From Bacteroidetes bacterium UBA6661 (GTDB lineage: Bacteria; Bacteroidota; Bacteroidia; AKYH767-A; OLB10), in NCBI GenBank assembly GCA_002455375.1, contig DKKR01000090.1:1-8404 (forward strand): a stretch of 8,404 bases of DNA, given 5' to 3'. A model generated the notes under the pieces. That model worked only from the letters and a program-made list of their open reading frames with translations. It was not told the origin of the DNA and ran no database searches. Made by a program: the position numbers and the translations under genes. Below, in pieces: positions 5,310 through 8,404 of the stretch. Numbering within the stretch: the first letter of the stretch is position 1; the number at the start of each line of letters is the position of its first letter.

Positions 5310-6674
5310 GCCCCGGGCTTCAGCCTGGGGTGGCAATGGTATTTTTTTATCTGGGTTTAATTCAACAAAAGAATAAATAGAATTTCTTATAAAATCGTTA
5401 TCGGCATAAGGCGACAATATTTCTTTTAAACGGACAATGCTGGTGGGTTGATGTGTAGCATCAATATAACCCATGCCCCAAAAACTTCCTCTTTCTACCA
5501 ACATGCAAAGTTTTTTATTAGTCTCAACAGCATCATCTACCAATGCAAAGCTCGGCAACTGTGCTTCCAAAGCCTGCAAGGCAGCATTAACTTTTCTATT
5601 ATAATGCGAAGGCGGTTCTAAAAACTCTATATCTTTTGTTGTAATTGGGCTTTTATCAATATAACATAGTTTTTTATCCAACTCAAACTGATCGGCCATC
5701 TTTATCAGCATCACCAGGCCTTCGTGCAATAAATTAAAATAATAATGAGCTTTTAAATGTTTTTTCTTTTTATCAATTGCCAACCGAATATAACCTTTAC
5801 CATCTTCAAAACTGTACAATCCAAACTTTTGAGTCGGTTGTTTTTGACTGTAATTGTATTTAGGCCAAAGCCTTTTTATTTCGGTACTTTCTAAAACCAA
5901 AGCATGTAATTCGTTGGCACAAACCTGGCAGGTAATATTGGCTACCAATCTCAAAAAATGTTGTCTTCTTTTACCATCATCATTATGGGTAAAATGACTG
6001 CTAACCCTTTTTCGAATATTAATGGCTTTACCCACATAAATAATTTTCCCCTTGGCATTATGAAAATAATATACACCAGGCTTGTTGGGTAAGGCCTCTA
6101 TTACTTCTTTATCGAGGTAGGTAGGCAGCCATTGTTCCGAGGAAGTTTTCTTCAGCATTTTATCAATGTGCACCTGCGCACCCTCCTGCTGCAGCATTTT
6201 TGAGAACAAGGTAGCAGTAGCATCTGCATCGCCCTGGGCTCTATGACGATTTTCAATTTCAATACCCATGCTTCTGCAAAAATTACCCAGGCTATAAGAT
6301 GGAAGCCCCGGAAAAATTTTTCGACCCAACCTTACCGTACACAACTTTTTTACATTGAGTTCATAACCCGAATTTTTAAGTTGGTGTTTTAAAAATGAAT
6401 AATCAAAATTTACATTGTGGGCTACAAAAACGGCATCGTTGAGGTATGCAAAAATTTCATCGGCCACTTCTTCAAAACCGGGTGCAGTGGAAACCATTTG
6501 ATTGCTAATTCCTGTAAGCGCCGTAATGTAAACCGGAATATTTTGATGAGGATTGATTAGGGTATGATACCTGTCAACCACTTTTTTTCCATTGTGTATG
6601 CAAATGGCAATTTCGGTAATACCATTACCCGAAGCATGGCCACCCGTGGTTTCAATATCTACAATTGCATACAT
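5307..6674 (-). CDS. DnaQ-like 3'-5' exonuclease fused to a GIY-YIG nuclease domain
   Basis: This 455-residue protein joins two nuclease modules. Residues 1 to about 165 form a DEDDh exonuclease like the proofreading subunit of DNA polymerase III: D6 and E8 in IVDIETTGG, D91 in HNVNFDYSFL, and H144 with D149 in HRAQGDADAT, all present. Residues about 195-275 form a GIY-YIG domain like the N-terminal half of UvrC and Cho: GVYYF (200-204), IIYVGKA (211-217), a following Arg, and E262 in LVLESTEI followed by PKYN. The remaining part (about 280-445) has no domain I recognise. The architecture suggests a DNA repair or processing enzyme; the substrate is not known from sequence. Its start is 24 bases behind the fucosidase stop on the same strand. 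The last residues, PPQAEARG, and the stop are encoded by a palindromic repeat, so this tail is probably not conserved. Confidence 0.92.
   Translation of the reverse strand: MYAIVDIETTGGHASGNGITEIAICIHNGKKVVDRYHTLINPHQNIPVYITALTGISNQMVSTAPGFEEVADEIFAYLNDAVFVAHNVNFDYSFLKHQLKNSGYELNVKKLCTVRLGRKIFPGLPSYSLGNFCRSMGIEIENRHRAQGDADATATLFSKMLQQEGAQVHIDKMLKKTSSEQWLPTYLDKEVIEALPNKPGVYYFHNAKGKIIYVGKAINIRKRVSSHFTHNDDGKRRQHFLRLVANITCQVCANELHALVLESTEIKRLWPKYNYSQKQPTQKFGLYSFEDGKGYIRLAIDKKKKHLKAHYYFNLLHEGLVMLIKMADQFELDKKLCYIDKSPITTKDIEFLEPPSHYNRKVNAALQALEAQLPSFALVDDAVETNKKLCMLVERGSFWGMGYIDATHQPTSIVRLKEILSPYADNDFIRNSIYSFVELNPDKKIPLPPQAEARG
5311..5330. repeat. palindrome forming the 3' end of the exonuclease gene
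   Basis: CCCCGGGC (5311-5318) pairs with GCCTGGGG (5323-5330) around TTCA, with one G-T mismatch. On the minus strand it is read as the codons for PQAEARG just before the TAG stop. It is much more GC-rich than the surrounding coding sequence and continues the repeat cluster 5244-5309. It may also act as a transcript-end hairpin. Confidence 0.7.
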
Positions 6675-6693
6675 ACGATGCTACATTTTTTAG

Positions 6694-6701
6694 CAAACTT
6701 A
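6694..6701 (-). promoter_or_regulatory. candidate -7 promoter element of the exonuclease gene
   Basis: On the minus strand TAAGTTTG matches TAnnTTTG exactly, and its first three bases are the TAA stop codon of the fucosidase gene. Initiation would fall near 6687, giving a leader of about 13 bases to the ATG at 6674. No good -33 element is seen, so this could be a coincidence within a co-transcribed pair. Confidence 0.35.
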
Positions 6702-8135
6702 CGGTATTGTGAGTTTAAAAACCCATACATGGTTTAAATTTTCTGCGGCACCGGCTGATAAATTGAGTGCAATACCCTGGGGCATTTTTGTGATGTTTAC
6801 CTTGCTATTGCTTCCCAATAATTTCGCCTTCATCATGGGCTTTGCCGGTACTTTGGTTAACAACAGTTGCTTACCAGGTTTTTGAAAAACAAATGCATAA
6901 ATATTTTTTCCATCTTTCGATTGGGTGTATCTAATATTTTCGCCCTCTGCAAAATGCGTATATCTTCTACTGTTATAAATTGCTTCACTATTTATTTTCA
7001 TCCAATCTCCTATTTGCTGCAAGCGGTTGTAGGCAGCCGAATCAAATTCACCCATCGGCGAAGGGCCAATATTGAGCAGCAGGTTTCCTCCCTTGCTTAC
7101 AATATCAACCAATTTTTCTATGAGTTCGTTGGCGGGTTTGTAAAAATCGTTGGGTACGTAACTCCAACTATTGGCCATGGTCATGCAGGTTTCCCATGGG
7201 TAGGGCAAACCGTTTTCAGGAATATGTTGCTCGGGTGTTAAGTAGTTTTGATTTACGCCGGGTACTGCCCTGTCAACCACAATTAAACCGGGTTGTTTCT
7301 TGCGGGAGTTGAGCACAATTTTATCCATATCAATATCCTGGTTCTGTGGATTGCGTGCCCAACGGCTGCCTTCGGAAACATCGGCAAGATAATTTTTCAC
7401 TTCTTCGTTACTTGTTTTTCTCACCCACCCGCCATCGAGCCACAAAATATCCAACTTGCCATAATTGCTTACCAACTCATCAATTTGTGCATGGGTAAAT
7501 TCTGTAAACTTTTTCCATTGTTCCGGATATTTATTAATGCTATAATTGGCATTACGGTCGGCGGGAGGAAATTTTTTCCACCAATAATAATCACTGTGCC
7601 AGTCGGGTTTTGAAAAGTATGCACCAATCCAAAAATTGCTTTTTCTAAACGCATCAAAAATTGCTTTGGTTATATTGGCCTGTGAGTTGGTAGAAAATGG
7701 CGTGGCAGCATTGGTAACTGTATAATCGGTTTGCTTACTATCGAACATACAAAATCCATCATGGTGTTTGCTGGTAAACACCATGTATTTCATACCGGCA
7801 TGTTTGGCTGCCGCTGCCCATTTTTGAGGATTGAAATTTACAGGGTTAAAAGTTTTTTGCAACGCCTCATATTTTTGTAAATAACCAAAATAATTATCAG
7901 CCACTCCGGGTTTGCGCCCACCGGTAGCCCAACTCAAATCTTCGGGGCAAATGCTCCAGCTTTCTACAATACCCCATTGGCTGTATGGCCCCCAGTGCAT
8001 CAGCAGGCCAAACTTTAGATCTTGCCAATCATCTAAACGCTCTTTTATTCCGGGAGTTGTATCCGGAAAATAATCCTGATGTTGAGCACTGGCCAAATGG
8101 CTTAGCAATAGTAGTATGTAAAAAATCTTTTTCAT
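6699..8135 (-). CDS. secreted alpha-L-fucosidase, glycoside hydrolase family 29
   Basis: GH29 enzymes release terminal alpha-L-fucose from glycans by a retaining mechanism. From the methionine at 8135 the product has 478 residues. Residues 1-17 (MKKIFYILLLLSHLASA) form a type I signal peptide with likely cleavage before Q18, so the enzyme acts in the periplasm or outside. The catalytic (beta/alpha)8 domain shows GLLMHWGPYSQWG (43-55), KHHDGFCMFDS (123-133), LDILWLDGGW (228-237) with D234 as the expected nucleophile, TPEQHIPENG (300-309) with E302 as a candidate acid/base, WETCMTM (314-320), and GGNLLLNIGPSPMGEFD (349-365). A beta-rich C-terminal domain follows. An in-frame start at 8195 would put 20 residues before the signal peptide and is rejected. 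No SusC/SusD genes or other carbohydrate enzymes are visible nearby, so it does not look part of a polysaccharide utilisation locus in this window. Confidence 0.95.
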   Translation of the reverse strand: MKKIFYILLLLSHLASAQHQDYFPDTTPGIKERLDDWQDLKFGLLMHWGPYSQWGIVESWSICPEDLSWATGGRKPGVADNYFGYLQKYEALQKTFNPVNFNPQKWAAAAKHAGMKYMVFTSKHHDGFCMFDSKQTDYTVTNAATPFSTNSQANITKAIFDAFRKSNFWIGAYFSKPDWHSDYYWWKKFPPADRNANYSINKYPEQWKKFTEFTHAQIDELVSNYGKLDILWLDGGWVRKTSNEEVKNYLADVSEGSRWARNPQNQDIDMDKIVLNSRKKQPGLIVVDRAVPGVNQNYLTPEQHIPENGLPYPWETCMTMANSWSYVPNDFYKPANELIEKLVDIVSKGGNLLLNIGPSPMGEFDSAAYNRLQQIGDWMKINSEAIYNSRRYTHFAEGENIRYTQSKDGKNIYAFVFQKPGKQLLLTKVPAKPMMKAKLLGSNSKVNITKMPQGIALNLSAGAAENLNHVWVFKLTIP

Positions 8136-8177
8136 GCCTGTAAATTTAAATGAAAGGCGCATTGTTTTTTGCGCTAT

Positions 8178-8208
8178 TTTGGTTTTAAAATTCACCCATA
8201 AATATTTG
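8178..8208 (+). promoter_or_regulatory. weak promoter candidate for the YdcF-like gene
   Basis: TTTG at 8178-8181 and AATATTTG at 8201-8208, one base off TAnnTTTG, are 19 bases apart and end directly before the ATG at 8211. This would give an almost leaderless transcript. The imperfect -7 match makes it only a candidate. Confidence 0.25.
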
Positions 8209-8210
8209 GA

Positions 8211-8404
8211 ATGTTCTTTATACTTTCAAAAGTACTTGGCTTCTTAATACCTCCGTTCAATTGGTTAATACTTTGGATTTTTTTGGCATTGGTACTTAAA
8301 TCGGAAAAATGGAAAAAGCGATTTAAATGGGTTGCTGTTTGTTGGTTCCTATTTTTTTCGAACCCTTATATCATTCATCAACTCAACCTGCAATGGCAGG
8401 TAAA
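8211..8404 (+). CDS. YdcF/ElyC/SanA-like (DUF218) membrane protein, N-terminal fragment
   Basis: An open frame begins at ATG 8211 and runs off the window end with 64 complete codons and no stop. It encodes a likely membrane segment at about 9-29 (LGFLIPPFNWLILWIFLALVL), a short basic loop (KSEKWKKRFK), and a second hydrophobic stretch at about 40-55 ending FFSNPYIIHQL. This layout of two N-terminal helices and an S-N/S-P turn is typical of YdcF/ElyC/SanA envelope proteins, whose DUF218 domain would follow outside the window. ElyC and SanA are linked to cell-envelope integrity in Enterobacteria. The gene is divergent from the fucosidase, 75 bases apart. Coding status is likely; the family is a recognition call without the diagnostic domain. 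Confidence 0.65.
   Translation, partial: MFFILSKVLGFLIPPFNWLILWIFLALVLKSEKWKKRFKWVAVCWFLFFSNPYIIHQLNLQWQV
8227..8260 (-). promoter_or_regulatory. candidate promoter of the fucosidase gene
   Basis: On the minus strand TACTTTTG (8234 to 8227) is a perfect TAnnTTTG match, with TTG (8260 to 8258) 23 bases upstream as a possible -33 element, at the edge of normal spacing. Initiation near 8220 would give a leader of about 85 bases to the ATG at 8135. The site lies inside the first codons of the divergent YdcF-like gene, so the two transcription units would overlap. Confidence 0.4.

Noticed and set aside
6867..7657. Open frames on both strands within the fucosidase gene
   Set aside because: All overlap intact GH29 catalytic motifs in another frame, so they are shadows.
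8136..8195. Upstream ATG extending the fucosidase by 20 residues
   Set aside because: It would place a basic stretch before a complete signal peptide that already starts with MKKIF.
1..8404. CRISPR array, transposase or phage genes
   Set aside because: I saw no regularly spaced repeats, no transposase or integrase reading frame and no phage structural genes in either strand.

Overview
The window reads as a chromosome segment of a Bacteroidota bacterium, most likely of the Chitinophagaceae or a close relative; the family is inferred from overall protein style, not from a search. Support for the phylum comes from AT-rich DNA, genes without purine-rich Shine-Dalgarno sequences, and several perfect matches to the Bacteroidota -7 promoter motif TAnnTTTG. 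The best of these has a correctly spaced TTTG -33 element in front of a tRNA gene.

Left part (1-1485): a two-gene toxin-antitoxin module (UPF0175 antitoxin, then a DUF3368 PIN-like toxin overlapping it) lies between two copies of a 30-bp direct repeat. A gene-poor tract of about 600 bp follows, holding a small hairpin, the second repeat copy and two short open stretches that may be gene remnants. This part looks like accessory DNA.

Middle (1486-2704): tRNA-Val(TAC) with its own promoter and terminator is followed by a diverged, acceptor-less tRNA-Val-like copy that also carries half of the terminator. Next come clpS and aat, 8 bp apart on the + strand. Aat adds Leu/Phe from charged tRNA to protein N-termini, and ClpS delivers such N-degron proteins to a Clp protease, so the pair forms a coherent N-degron unit. 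A palindrome separates aat from the convergent tex gene.

Right part (2861-8404): on the - strand lie tex (RNA-binding, transcription-associated S1 protein), a DnaQ-type exonuclease fused to a GIY-YIG nuclease, and a secreted GH29 alpha-L-fucosidase. The fucosidase and nuclease genes are 24 bp apart and may be co-transcribed, although the nuclease gene also has a promoter motif of its own. REP-like repeats fill the gap between tex and the nuclease gene, and one of them encodes the last residues and stop of the nuclease. At the right edge, divergent from the fucosidase, begins a membrane protein of the YdcF/ElyC/SanA type, cut by the window end.

No plainly new multi-gene system is visible. The most unusual structure is the tRNA-Val / tRNA-like / half-terminator arrangement upstream of clpS-aat.
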